DNA of 64,000 nucleotides. Source: Flavobacterium psychrophilum. GTDB lineage: Bacteria > Bacteroidota > Bacteroidia > Flavobacteriales > Flavobacteriaceae. Shown in pieces: positions 28,506-36,947 of the stretch; within the stretch, counting starts at the first letter, position 1, and each line of letters begins with the position of its first letter. The notes under the pieces were generated by a model. It made no database searches. It saw only the letters and a program-made list of their open reading frames with translations, and had not been told where the DNA came from. The translations under genes were made by a program, and so were the position numbers. The stretch covers positions 186,001-250,000 of the forward strand of contig CP012388.1 in assembly GCA_001708385.1 (NCBI GenBank), written 5' to 3'.

Positions 28506-29054
28506 ATGAAAAAAATATATCAATTTATCTTCTTTAAGCTATTAGGTTGGCGCATAAAGGGTTTTATGGATCCGCAACTTAAAAAATGTGTCATGATAGT
28601 GGTACCACATACAAGTAATTTTGATTTTATAATTGGTGTATTAACAAGAGGAAGTATTGGTTTGCAAATGAATTTTGTAGCCAAAAAAGAATTGTTCAGG
28701 TTCCCGTTCGGGGCGTATTTTAAATGGATGGGCGGTGCTCCGTTAAACCGGCATAAAAATGAAAATAAAGTCGACGCTATAGCGGCGCTATTTAAAGAAC
28801 GTGAAATATTCCGACTTGCTATTGCTCCCGAAGGCACACGTAAAAAAGTAAATGAATGGAAGACAGGGTTCTATTACATTGCTCTAAAAGCAGATGTTCC
28901 GGTTATAGCTATAGCATTTGACTATGAAAACAAAGAAGTCAAAGTATCTGAGCCCTATTATCTTACAGGAAACAAGGAGAAAGATTTCGAAATATTGGAG
29001 CGTAATTATCAGGGAGTAAGAGGATATAATCATTACCAAAATTATACGAAATGA
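28506..29054 (+). CDS. 1-acyl-glycerol-3-phosphate acyltransferase-like protein
   Basis: A 182-residue PlsC-superfamily acyltransferase. Motif I appears as VVPHTSNFDFIIG, where the usual HxxxxD reads HTSNFD. Motif II region is FVAKKELFRFPFGAYFKWMGGAPLNR, and motif III is LAIAPEGTRKKVNEWKTGFYYIALKADVPVIAIAFD. It is short compared with PlsC (about 240), typical of the YihG/lyso-ornithine-lipid class in Bacteroidota. Membrane-associated. Single gene. Confidence 0.88.
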   Translation: MKKIYQFIFFKLLGWRIKGFMDPQLKKCVMIVVPHTSNFDFIIGVLTRGSIGLQMNFVAKKELFRFPFGAYFKWMGGAPLNRHKNENKVDAIAALFKEREIFRLAIAPEGTRKKVNEWKTGFYYIALKADVPVIAIAFDYENKEVKVSEPYYLTGNKEKDFEILERNYQGVRGYNHYQNYTK

Positions 29055-29227
29055 TTAAGAATAGTTTAACGAAGCGTTTTAAGTAATTAACATTTAGTCG
29101 TTGTAATTTTACATTAAGAAAAATACGAATGATACCTTATTACCAATAAAGTATATATTGAATATCATTCCCCGGAAAAGGGGATTATCTTATAAAGATA
29201 ATTTGTGTTTGTTTTATTGGTTAATGG
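29055..29227 (+). ncRNA. Possible small RNA region with serial hairpins (low confidence)
   Basis: No ORF. The stretch has a perfect 7-bp pairing AATGATA/TATCATT (29129-29135 with 29163-29169), an alternative 8-bp pairing CCAATAAA/TTTATTGG (29143-29150 with 29213-29220), and two short hairpins CCCC-GGAAAA-GGGG and ATTATCT-TATAA-AGATAAT. A strong terminator follows at 29228. A TTG at 29101 has only a weak -7 partner. It may simply be the 3' untranslated region of the acyltransferase gene. Confidence 0.35.
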
Positions 29228-29262
29228 CCCCGGTCAGCTTTTTATAAAGCTATCGGGGTTTT
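29228..29262 (+). terminator. Intrinsic terminator, plus strand
   Basis: CCCCG...AGCTTT pairs with AAAGCT...CGGGG across a short loop, followed by a T6 run. Orientation fits transcription from the acyltransferase or the hairpin-rich region. It ends at the stop codon of the convergent XRE gene. Confidence 0.8.
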
Positions 29263-29745
29263 TTAATTTCCGGGGTTATAGTTTTTAAATGTACCATCAG
29301 TGTAAAAAATCACAATCTTCTCAATTTCCTTATGCTTGCTGCTTACGGACTTGATTTCTTTCTCTTCCACTGTAGTAAATAAATCAGGTGTGCCAGGTGA
29401 GGAGTTTTCCTTGGATGTAGTAATTTCGTCAGAAGAAAACAAATCCATAGCTACGGCCTCATCTTTTTTAGGAGAGGGGGAATTAGCAGGTTGGGTAATT
29501 GTATTTTCGTTAATTTCTGTTTTAGGGAAATTACCTTCTCCATTTAGTAACCAATACAAATCGACTTCCGGAAAATTCTCGACAATTTTCATTACAAAAT
29601 CCAGGCTTGGTTTGTTCCTTCCCGACATTAAATGGGAAAGCCCAGAACGTTGTACACCCATTTTATCGGCAAATACAGAGGCTGAAAGATTATAGAATTC
29701 CAACAGTATCTCAAGTCTTTTAATAAAATCATCAGTGTTTACCAT
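29263..29745 (-). CDS. XRE-family helix-turn-helix regulator
   Basis: A 160-residue regulator with an N-terminal HTH_3 domain, residues about 5-65: DDFIKRLEILLEFYNLSASVFADKMGVQRSGLSHLMSGRNKPSLDFVMKIVENFPEVDLYWLLNGEGNF. A Ser/Glu-rich flexible middle follows, then a short C-terminal strand EKIVIFYTDGTFKNYNPGN. I start at the ATG at 29745; the longer frame begins in the promoter region. The -7 element (29777-29784) overlaps a TTACAAATGTAAA site resembling palindromes upstream of the divergent peptidase gene, so autoregulation is likely. Confidence 0.88.
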   Translation of the reverse strand: MVNTDDFIKRLEILLEFYNLSASVFADKMGVQRSGLSHLMSGRNKPSLDFVMKIVENFPEVDLYWLLNGEGNFPKTEINENTITQPANSPSPKKDEAVAMDLFSSDEITTSKENSSPGTPDLFTTVEEKEIKSVSSKHKEIEKIVIFYTDGTFKNYNPGN

Positions 29746-29776
29746 TGTAACTTCATTTGATAAATTTGTTATATTA

Positions 29777-29784
29777 CAAATGTA
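29777..29784 (-). promoter_or_regulatory. -7 promoter element of the XRE regulator, within an operator-like site
   Basis: Minus-strand TACATTTG, an exact -7 match, embedded in TTACAAATGTAAA (29774-29786), a site similar to the palindrome at 29971-29990. Confidence 0.6.
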
Positions 29785-29970
29785 AACAATTCCTTTTAAA
29801 TACATCTATAATATCATATAATAGGTGTAATGATTAATCTTTTAGTTTAGATTGTGCTGTATAATGTAATGAATAACAGATGTTAAATATTCAATTTTAT
29901 TTCTAAGTTGAAACATGTAATTGTAAAAAGTTATTTATGTATACAATTGTAAACAATTGACTATAAATAT

Positions 29971-29990
29971 AAATTTACAATTGTAAATTT
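29971..29990. promoter_or_regulatory. 20-bp perfect palindrome, candidate operator
   Basis: AAATTTACAATTGTAAATTT is a perfect 20-bp palindrome overlapping the TTG (29981-29983) of the M14 peptidase promoter. Related TTGTAAA half-sites occur at 29921, 29947 and in the XRE promoter. The probable ligand is the divergent XRE regulator. Confidence 0.6.
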
Positions 29991-30007
29991 TAAGATGTTT
30001 ACTTTTG
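29981..30007 (+). promoter_or_regulatory. Promoter of the M14 peptidase gene
   Basis: TTG at 29981-29983, 16-base spacer, TACTTTTG at 30000-30007 (exact -7 consensus). The ATG is at 30026. The -33 region lies inside the palindrome, so binding there should repress. Confidence 0.6.
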
Positions 30008-30025
30008 TCACACAAATATTGAAGT

Positions 30026-31183
30026 ATGAATTTTGAACAGTTATTCTCAGATAATAAGGAAACAAGACTTTTTGGTAGGTACGTTACTAATACACATATA
30101 GAACCTATTCTTAAAAATACAGAAGAAAATTTTGATGTTTCGGTTGCGGGTCGTTCGGTATTGGACGAACCTATATATAGTATCAAAGCCGGGTACGGTA
30201 AAACCAAAATTTTCATGTGGTCGCAAATGCACGGTAATGAAGCTACAACAACTAAAGCTATTTTCGACTTTCTTAATTTACTCAAGGGAGGTACCGCATT
30301 AGCTACGCAGCTTAAGCAATCGTTTACTTTTCTTATCCTGCCAATACTTAATCCGGATGGTGCCAGGCTTTATACCCGCGCTAATGCAGTTGATGTAGAT
30401 CTTAACCGTGATTCACTAAAACTAACTCAGCCCGAAAGTCAACTGCTTCGAAAGATGTTTGAAGACTTTAAGCCCGACTACTGTTACAATATGCACGATC
30501 AGCGTACTATATTTGGCGTAGGCGATATCCCTAAGCCTGCTACGGTATCTTTCCTTGCTCCGTCATATAATGATGATCGTGATATAAATAAATGCCGCCA
30601 GAAAGCTATAAATATAATCGCTGCAATGAATGAAACATTACAGGAATTTATCCCCGGGCAGGTAGGTAGATTTGATGATTCATTCAATATTAATTGTATT
30701 GGAGATATGTTCCAGTCTTTAAATGTTCCTACAATTTTATTTGAAGCTGGGCATTACGCAAATGATTACGAAAGAGAGCAAACCCGTAAATATATCTTTT
30801 TTGCATTATTATCAGGATTTAATGCAATTAACGAAAACGTTATAGTTGTTAACAAAAAGAAGGAATATTTCAATATTCCTCAAAATAAGATTATTTTTTA
30901 TGACATGATATGGAAAAATGTCAAAATAAATTATGAAAATAAAGAAAAAATAGCGAATTTTGCATCACAATATAAGGAAGTGCTATTTGAGAATTCTATA
31001 ATTTTTCAAGCTATAATTAGCGAAATAGGCAATCTGGAGGGTTTTTATGGGCATGAGGAATTTGACGCTTTTGGCGCCGAATATCAGGACGAAGAGCTTA
31101 ACAAAGTGCCAATAATTGGAAATAAAGCAGATTTTTCATTCGGTCCTGACAAGAAATTTGTTAATGGGCAGAAGATAAAATAA
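30026..31183 (+). CDS. M14-family zinc carboxypeptidase-like protein
   Basis: A 385-residue M14 peptidase. Zinc ligands HxxE occur in MWSQMHGNEATT, the specificity/third-ligand region in LNPDGARLYTRANAVDVDLNRD, a further conserved His in YNMHDQRT, and the catalytic Glu probably in PTILFEAGHYAND. There is no signal peptide, so it is cytoplasmic, unlike digestive carboxypeptidases. It may act on murein peptides or a modified amino acid. The C-terminal third (residues 270-385) is outside the catalytic domain. It is divergent from the XRE regulator; a Lrp-type regulator follows. Confidence 0.9.
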   Translation: MNFEQLFSDNKETRLFGRYVTNTHIEPILKNTEENFDVSVAGRSVLDEPIYSIKAGYGKTKIFMWSQMHGNEATTTKAIFDFLNLLKGGTALATQLKQSFTFLILPILNPDGARLYTRANAVDVDLNRDSLKLTQPESQLLRKMFEDFKPDYCYNMHDQRTIFGVGDIPKPATVSFLAPSYNDDRDINKCRQKAINIIAAMNETLQEFIPGQVGRFDDSFNINCIGDMFQSLNVPTILFEAGHYANDYEREQTRKYIFFALLSGFNAINENVIVVNKKKEYFNIPQNKIIFYDMIWKNVKINYENKEKIANFASQYKEVLFENSIIFQAIISEIGNLEGFYGHEEFDAFGAEYQDEELNKVPIIGNKADFSFGPDKKFVNGQKIK

Positions 31184-31270
31184 GAAACTCACCTTATAGA
31201 TGAACATTTTTTAATAATAGGTTTTAAATTCAATTAGAGAAACCAATATAACCTTTAAAAAGACACATTT

Positions 31271-31750
31271 ATGAGCAAATTTCGTTTAGATGAAGTTGAC
31301 CATCAGATTTTGGATATGCTGATTGACAACACAAGGGTTCCGTTTACTGATATCGCTAAAAAATTATTAATCTCTGCCGGAACTGTCCATGTAAGGGTTA
31401 AAAAAATGGAAGATGCCGGAATTATAATGGGTTCTTCATTAACGCTTGATTACGAAAAGCTGGGTTATTCTTTTATTGCTTACGTTGGTGTATTCCTTCA
31501 CAATACGTCACAAACTAAGTTCGTATTGGAAAGGATTAATGAGATTCCGTTTGTAACTGTAGCACATGTTACAACAGGTAAATTTAATATCTTCTGTAAA
31601 ATCAGGGCTAAAGATACTAAACACGCTAAAGAGGTTATCTTTATGATAGATGACATTGAAGGTGTTTACAGAACAGAAACTATGATATCTCTTGAAGAGA
31701 GCATCAATGATAAGAAAAGACTGATGCACACAATATTTAAAGATCTGTAA
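31271..31750 (+). CDS. Lrp/AsnC family transcriptional regulator
   Basis: A 159-residue regulator: N-terminal winged HTH (DEVDHQILDMLIDNTRVPFTDIAKKLLISAGTVHVRVKKMEDAGII), then the RAM ligand-binding domain (GYSFIAYVGVFLHNTSQTKFVLERINEIPFVTVAHVTTGKFNIFCKIRAKDTKHAKEVIFMIDDIEGVYRTETMISLEE). Such proteins sense amino acids as octamers. The TVHVRVKKME form of the recognition helix is characteristic of the Bacteroidota group. Terminated by a strong hairpin at 31771. Confidence 0.94.
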   Translation: MSKFRLDEVDHQILDMLIDNTRVPFTDIAKKLLISAGTVHVRVKKMEDAGIIMGSSLTLDYEKLGYSFIAYVGVFLHNTSQTKFVLERINEIPFVTVAHVTTGKFNIFCKIRAKDTKHAKEVIFMIDDIEGVYRTETMISLEESINDKKRLMHTIFKDL

Positions 31751-31770
31751 GGTTTTTATCAAAATTTTAT

Positions 31771-31804
31771 AACCCTCATGTATCAATACATGAGGGTTTT
31801 TTTA
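31771..31804 (+). terminator. Intrinsic terminator after the Lrp/AsnC gene
   Basis: AACCCTCATGTAT pairs with its near-exact complement ending TGAGGGTT, with a 3-4 base loop, followed by T7. It isolates the regulator from ppc. Confidence 0.9.
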
Positions 31805-31832
31805 TTAAATTGAACCAACAAAAAACATCTAT

Positions 31833-34409
31833 ATGTATCCTGCCACACGAATTGAGCGCTTTAATGAAGAAGTACAGCTCAAATACCAGCTTTTCAACAG
31901 TATATTCATGACATTGCCTTTTCAGGCAATTGATAATACGGGAAGCCTATTACCTTTATTCTCAGAATTATGCGACGAAGGTTTCAAAAACAATAAAAGC
32001 CCTGAACAAATATTTAATGAGTTTGCCGATAAGTACCTTGCTGAAGCAACTGAAGAAGAGAAGATCGCTATGATGTTCCGTTTTATTCAGTATGTTGAAC
32101 GCCAGATCGTGCTTTTTGATGCTATTGAAGATGCTGCATTTACCAGCCTTAATAATCTTGAATTAAGCGGATCGTTACGCTATAGCCGCGAAAAAGCCGA
32201 AAATCAGGGTCTGATGGAAGAATTAAGGGAATTTCTTGAGGATTTTCAGGTGCGCGCCGTACTTACTGCTCACCCAACACAGTTCTATCCGGGATCGGTA
32301 CTAGGGATCATTACAGACCTTACTAAAGCAATCAAACAAAATAACCTGGGCGAGATTAAGAATCTGCTGTCTCAGCTGGGTAAGACTCCATTTATTAAGA
32401 AGGAGAAGCCTACGCCATACGATGAGGCTGTTAGCCTTATATGGTATCTTGAGAATGTATTTTACAAGGCTGCCGGAGATATGTCATCTTACGTTCAGGA
32501 TGCAATCTTTAAGGAAGGTGCGTTAAAACATCCGGTGCTATCGTTTGGTTTCTGGCCGGGGGGCGACCGTGATGGTAACCCTTTTGTAACTACCGAGATT
32601 ACATTGAAAGTAGCAGACAGGCTTCGCACATCAATTTTAAAATGTTACTACGGCGATATAAGACAGCTTAAAAGAAAACTGACCTTTACGGGTGTTGAGG
32701 AAAAAATTACTGATATTGAATTGAAATTATACCGTTCGGTATTTTATTCTGAAGGGGAAATCTATATAACACTTGAAGAATTAAAACTTGCACTGGTAGA
32801 AGTAAGAGATTTGATTGTAGAAAAACACCAGTCATTGTATTCAGATGAGATAGATGGGCTTATCAATAAAGTTAATCTGTTTGGGTTCCATTTTGCGTCG
32901 CTGGATATTCGCCAGAATAGTAAGATACATGATGCTGTTTTTGCCGATGTATTTAGTTTCCTGGCTAAAGATAATAAACAACTTGAGGGATATAGCGATT
33001 TAGATGAAGTCGATAAAATTAATATCCTAAACGGTTTAAAAGGCAGTATCAAGCCTGAAGACTTTGAAAGTGAAGATACACGTAATACGCTTGAAGCTAT
33101 TCTTGCAATAAAAACTATTCAGGAAAATAATGGTGAGTTGGGAGCTGACAGGTATATTATAAGTAATAATGAAAGTGCGCTTAACGTATTGGAATTACTT
33201 ACAATGTTTAGCCTGCTTGGTTTTGAAAACCCTCCGGTAGATATTGTTCCGCTATTTGAAACAGTAGACGATCTTAAAGAAGCCGATGCAGTTATGAAAT
33301 TGCTGTACACTAATAAAGTGTATGCAAAGCATCTTAAAGCAAGGGAAAATAAACAGACAATTATGCTTGGCTTCTCTGATGGTACAAAAGACGGAGGTTA
33401 TCTTATGGCAAACTGGAGTATTTATAGGGCAAAAGAAAATCTTACGCTTATGGCCAGAGAACATGACGTTAAAGTAGTGTTCTTTGATGGTAGGGGTGGA
33501 CCGCCCGCTAGAGGTGGAGGAAAAACCCATAAATATTATGCATCACAGGGAGCATCAATTGAGAATAACGAAATTCAGATAACGATACAGGGGCAGACTA
33601 TAAGCTCGAACTTCGGTACGCTTGATACCTGCCGTTTTAATCTTGAAAACCTGCTTAGCGCCGGTATTACCAATGGTGTATTTAATAAAGAGAAGCCACA
33701 GTTTACGGAAGAGCAAAAAGACCTTATTGACGACCTGGCAAGACTTGGCTATGAAAAATATACGGCCTTTAAAAAACACCCGAAATTCCTTCCATATCTT
33801 GATCAGATGAGTACGCTTAATTTCTATGCTAAAACAAACATAGGAAGCCGTCCATCCAAAAGAAGTAAATCTAAAGAACTTGATTTTGGAGATCTGCGTG
33901 CCATACCGTTTGTAGGTTCATGGAGTCAGCTTAAACAAAATGTCCCCGGTTTCTTCGGTGTTGGATTCGCTTTGGGTGAATATGAAAAGAATGGTCAGTG
34001 GGATAAAGTACAGGGGTTATATAATAATTCATTGTTTTTCAGAACGTTGTTAGAAAACAGTATGATGTCGTTATCAAAATCGTTTTTCCCGCTTACAGCT
34101 TATATGAAGGATGATAAAGAGTTTGGTGCATTCTGGGAGATTATTTACAATGAGTTCCTTGAAACGAAACGATTATTGCTTAAGATATCGGGTTACGAAG
34201 AACTGATGGAAAATTATCCTGATGGTAAAGCTTCTATTAAATTAAGGGAGCATATTGTATTACCTTTGCTTACCATTCAGCAATATGCTTTAAACAAAAT
34301 AAGGCAGATGAAAAATGGGGGAGAAGATGCTGCGCTGATGGAAGTTTATGAAAAGATTGTTACACGTTCCCTGTTTGGGAATATTAATGCCAGCAGGAAC
34401 TCTGCCTAA
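31833..34409 (+). CDS. ppc: Phosphoenolpyruvate carboxylase
   Basis: Anaplerotic enzyme fixing bicarbonate onto PEP to make oxaloacetate. The 858-residue length matches short bacterial forms. Motifs: VLTAHPTQFYPGSVL (catalytic His), GFWPGGDRDGNPFVTTE, FDGRGGPPARGGGKTH (phosphate loop), and IPFVGSWSQLKQNVPGFFGVGFAL. The usual C-terminal NTG ending is not conserved (it ends NINASRNSA), as in some bacterial forms. The DinB gene follows 3 bases after the stop. Confidence 0.95.
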   Translation: MYPATRIERFNEEVQLKYQLFNSIFMTLPFQAIDNTGSLLPLFSELCDEGFKNNKSPEQIFNEFADKYLAEATEEEKIAMMFRFIQYVERQIVLFDAIEDAAFTSLNNLELSGSLRYSREKAENQGLMEELREFLEDFQVRAVLTAHPTQFYPGSVLGIITDLTKAIKQNNLGEIKNLLSQLGKTPFIKKEKPTPYDEAVSLIWYLENVFYKAAGDMSSYVQDAIFKEGALKHPVLSFGFWPGGDRDGNPFVTTEITLKVADRLRTSILKCYYGDIRQLKRKLTFTGVEEKITDIELKLYRSVFYSEGEIYITLEELKLALVEVRDLIVEKHQSLYSDEIDGLINKVNLFGFHFASLDIRQNSKIHDAVFADVFSFLAKDNKQLEGYSDLDEVDKINILNGLKGSIKPEDFESEDTRNTLEAILAIKTIQENNGELGADRYIISNNESALNVLELLTMFSLLGFENPPVDIVPLFETVDDLKEADAVMKLLYTNKVYAKHLKARENKQTIMLGFSDGTKDGGYLMANWSIYRAKENLTLMAREHDVKVVFFDGRGGPPARGGGKTHKYYASQGASIENNEIQITIQGQTISSNFGTLDTCRFNLENLLSAGITNGVFNKEKPQFTEEQKDLIDDLARLGYEKYTAFKKHPKFLPYLDQMSTLNFYAKTNIGSRPSKRSKSKELDFGDLRAIPFVGSWSQLKQNVPGFFGVGFALGEYEKNGQWDKVQGLYNNSLFFRTLLENSMMSLSKSFFPLTAYMKDDKEFGAFWEIIYNEFLETKRLLLKISGYEELMENYPDGKASIKLREHIVLPLLTIQQYALNKIRQMKNGGEDAALMEVYEKIVTRSLFGNINASRNSA

Positions 34410-34412
34410 AAA

Positions 34413-34931
34413 ATGAAGATTACAGATATACAGCCTGATGAATATGCACCATATCAGGAAGCGTACATTAAACTTGTTGATGATGCATATTCGCTAACGG
34501 AAGAGCTTGAAATAAGCGTTCATAATTTTGTCCATTTCGTGAGAGAGATTCCTATGGATAAATATGAGTATCGTTACGCTGAGGGTAAATGGACAATTAA
34601 AGAGATTATCCAGCATCTTATAGATTCTGAGAGGATTTTTGCTTACAGGGCACTTCGTTTTTCCCGCGGTGATGAAACCAGTCTACCAGGGTTTGACGAA
34701 AATGCATATGCTGAAAATGTTGATGCAGATAACAGAAGTACAAATGACCTTCTTACAGAATTATCGGCATTGCGACATGCTAATATCATGATGTTTAAAT
34801 CATTTTCTGCCGAGGCTCTTTTAAGAAAAGGGACAGCGTCCGGATATACGGTTTCGGTAAGGGCATTTGGTTTTTTAATAATAGGCCATCAAAACCACCA
34901 CGTTAAAATATTTAAAGAACGATATTTATAG
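34413..34931 (+). CDS. DinB-family metal-binding four-helix protein
   Basis: A 172-residue protein of the DinB / YfiT-like superfamily. Three His ligands characteristic of the fold are present: KWTIKEIIQHLIDSERIFAYRALRFSRGD (first His) and FLIIGHQNHHVKIFKERYL (second and third). Related enzymes are thiol transferases or bacillithiol-dependent, but the activity here is unknown. It starts 3 bases after ppc and is ended by the shared hairpin at 34941, so it is the last gene of that transcript. Confidence 0.9.
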   Translation: MKITDIQPDEYAPYQEAYIKLVDDAYSLTEELEISVHNFVHFVREIPMDKYEYRYAEGKWTIKEIIQHLIDSERIFAYRALRFSRGDETSLPGFDENAYAENVDADNRSTNDLLTELSALRHANIMMFKSFSAEALLRKGTASGYTVSVRAFGFLIIGHQNHHVKIFKERYL

Positions 34932-34940
34932 AAACAATGA

Positions 34941-34970
34941 GGGCTGCATTTAGCAGCCCTTTATTTTTAT
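34941..34970 (+). terminator. Intrinsic terminator after the DinB gene
   Basis: GGGCTGC pairs with GCAGCCC across ATTTA, followed by TTTATTTTTATTG. The tail overlaps the stop codon of the convergent lipoprotein gene. Confidence 0.85.
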
Positions 34971-35443
34971 TGACAATCTACTTTATTAATAAATAATGGA
35001 GTAGCGGTGTTTTTACTTTTGTAGCGGTAAACGTCATCATCACCCTGAATCATTTCGCCAAATTTAACTCCGGCCTGATTATTTTTCAGTATAAAGATAA
35101 ATTCTTCTTTTTGGGTTTGTCCTTCACCGGTAGCATTTCCTACGGCAGTTACAGTGTCTCCGTTAAGGCTTCCTTCAAAAACAATCGTTCGCTTATCTTT
35201 CTCAAATGGAATAGATCTGAATGTACCTGATAAATTGTCCCCATCTTTTTTAATTTTAAGTGACAAAGTATCTTTGGATACAACCTGTAGAAAACATGTT
35301 TCTCCGTCGGCGATAGTTTCTTCCGGTGCAGGAGTCTCAGTTTTTACTTCTTCAACAGTGGTTTCTTCTGTTTTCTCTTCCTTTTTTTGGCATGAAACGG
35401 ATAAAAGTAATCCGAAAGCTAATAGGGTAATATGATGTTTCAT
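34967..35443 (-). CDS. Small lipoprotein with Glu/Thr/Pro-rich linker
   Basis: A 158-residue lipoprotein: signal peptide with lipobox LSVSC (Cys18), then a charged linker KKEEKTEETTVEEVKTETPAPEET, and a folded C-terminal beta-rich domain of about 110 residues (LQVVSKDTLSLKIKKDGDNLSGTFRSIPFEKDKRTIVFEG...). The start is at the second in-frame ATG, the one that begins the signal peptide. Probably outer-membrane anchored with the linker spanning the periplasm. No family is recognised. Confidence 0.85.
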   Translation of the reverse strand: MKHHITLLAFGLLLSVSCQKKEEKTEETTVEEVKTETPAPEETIADGETCFLQVVSKDTLSLKIKKDGDNLSGTFRSIPFEKDKRTIVFEGSLNGDTVTAVGNATGEGQTQKEEFIFILKNNQAGVKFGEMIQGDDDVYRYKSKNTATPLFINKVDCQ

Positions 35444-35479
35444 TATAGAATTTTTGTTAAAAATAAGATATTGCAAATA

Positions 35480-35513
35480 AAAAAAGAACTCCGTTAAGAG
35501 TTCTTTATATTTT
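35480..35513 (-). terminator. Intrinsic terminator downstream of the acidic protein gene
   Basis: Minus-strand AAAGAACTC pairs with GAGTTCTTT around TTAACG, followed by a T7 run. It ends the arginine decarboxylase operon. Confidence 0.8.
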
Positions 35514-35521
35514 TTCAGGAA

Positions 35522-35944
35522 TTAATCCTCGTCTTCTTCATCTTCTTCCTCATAATCACGATCTTCTTTGTCATCCTCATCGTCGTCGTCGTCATCTCCA
35601 TCTCCATCAGAATCATCACTGCGGCGTGTTTCTTTTTCAGTCATATCATCATCAGCATCATCATCGTCATCACCAATTTCAAGATCTTTCAATGGATCGA
35701 TGTCGTCAGCCGGTTCGTCAATGTCATCATCATCAAAGTTCTCAATTCTGTCAGCAAGCTTAGTACTTACTTTTACAAGGTAAATTGTATCTTCCGTTCT
35801 TACTTCTACCGCCTCAATAGTTTCATTTTTGGCATTTTTAAAACGAACGATATTGGAATCATCATATCCATCAGGAAATTTCTCAACCAAAAGGGTCAGA
35901 ATTTCATTAGTTAGCTTTGCGTAGTCAACTATAACTCTTTTCAT
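35522..35944 (-). CDS. Protein with acidic Asp/Glu tail, operon partner of the DHS-like gene
   Basis: A 140-residue protein. The first 70 residues form an ordered domain (MKRVIVDYAKLTNEILTLLVEKFPDGYDDSNIVRFKNAKNETIEAVEVRTEDTIYLVKVSTKLADRI). The rest is a low-complexity Asp/Glu tail with runs of D and E that is surely disordered. Flavobacterial homologues have been called DNA primase, but no primase motif exists. It sits 7 bases after the deoxyhypusine-synthase-like gene, implying cotranscription. The acidic tail may bind cations or polyamines; that is inference from composition and context only. Confidence 0.75.
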   Translation of the reverse strand: MKRVIVDYAKLTNEILTLLVEKFPDGYDDSNIVRFKNAKNETIEAVEVRTEDTIYLVKVSTKLADRIENFDDDDIDEPADDIDPLKDLEIGDDDDDADDDMTEKETRRSDDSDGDGDDDDDDEDDKEDRDYEEEDEEDED

Positions 35945-35951
35945 AAATCTA

Positions 35952-36923
35952 TTATAAATCTAATAAGTAAGCAAATATAAGAGGAGCAACAATTGTTGCA
36001 TCAGATTCTATTATAAATTTAGGGGTATTGATATCTAGTTTACCCCATGTGATTTTTTCGTTAGGCACAGCACCTGAGTACGAACCATAACTGGTTGTTG
36101 AATCAGATATCTGGCAGAAATAACTCCAGAAAGGAACATCATGCATTTCCATATCCTGGTATAACATCGGAACAACACAGATAGGGAAATCTCCGGCGAT
36201 ACCACCACCAATCTGGAAGAAACCAACGCCTTTGCTACTATTTTTGGTATACCAGTCAGCAAGGAACGTCATGTATTCTATACCTGACTTCATGGTTGAA
36301 GCTTTAAGTTCACCTTTAATTACATAAGAAGCGAAGATATTACCCATTGTACTGTCTTCCCATCCTGGTACAATTATAGGTAAATTTTTCTCTGCTGCAG
36401 CGTACATCCAGCTATCTTTTAAGTCAATTTCGTAATATTCTTCAAGAACACCTGAAAGTAACATTTTGTACATAAATTCATGTGGTAAATAACGCTCACC
36501 TTTATCGTCTGCATCTTTCCATATTTTATAAATATGTTTTTGTAAGCGACGGAAAGCCTCGTGTTCAGGGATACATGTATCTGTTACACGGTTAAGTCCT
36601 CTTTCTAAAAGATCCCATTCTTCCTGAGGAGTAAGGTCTCTGTAGTTAGGAACACGCTCGTAATGAGAGTGAGCCACAAGGTTCATAATATCTTCTTCAA
36701 GGTTAGCCCCTGTACATGAAATGATTTGTACTTTATCTTGACGGATCATTTCGGCGAAAATTTTCCCAAGTTCTGCCGTACTCATTGCTCCTGCAAGTGT
36801 AACCATCATTTGTGCACCATCCTGAAGTTGCTTTTCGTATCCTTTAGCAGCATCCACCAAAGCGGCACTATTAAAGTGCAGGTAGTACTTTTCAATAAAC
36901 TGGCTAATTGGTCCTTTGCTCAT
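35952..36923 (-). CDS. Deoxyhypusine-synthase-like protein
   Basis: A 323-residue member of the deoxyhypusine synthase fold, using NAD+ and a lysine enamine. The catalytic-lysine region is conserved: EKITWGKLDINTPKFIIESDATIVAPLIF, with the Lys in WGK at residue 295. Other DHS-like blocks are VTLAGAMSTAELGKIFAEMIRQDKVQIISCTGANLEED and GVGFFQIGGGIAGDFPICVV. Bacteria lack eIF5A, and some bacterial DHS-like proteins make homospermidine. Here it follows arginine decarboxylase by 24 bases, so a polyamine-related reaction using agmatine or putrescine is the best guess. Confidence 0.85.
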   Translation of the reverse strand: MSKGPISQFIEKYYLHFNSAALVDAAKGYEKQLQDGAQMMVTLAGAMSTAELGKIFAEMIRQDKVQIISCTGANLEEDIMNLVAHSHYERVPNYRDLTPQEEWDLLERGLNRVTDTCIPEHEAFRRLQKHIYKIWKDADDKGERYLPHEFMYKMLLSGVLEEYYEIDLKDSWMYAAAEKNLPIIVPGWEDSTMGNIFASYVIKGELKASTMKSGIEYMTFLADWYTKNSSKGVGFFQIGGGIAGDFPICVVPMLYQDMEMHDVPFWSYFCQISDSTTSYGSYSGAVPNEKITWGKLDINTPKFIIESDATIVAPLIFAYLLDL

Positions 36924-36947
36924 TGTTGTCTTTATTTAAATTCAAGT

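Noticed and set aside
35568..35783. Serine-rich plus-strand ORF
   Set aside because: It is the antisense of the GAT/GAC repeats that encode the acidic tail of the gene on the other strand.
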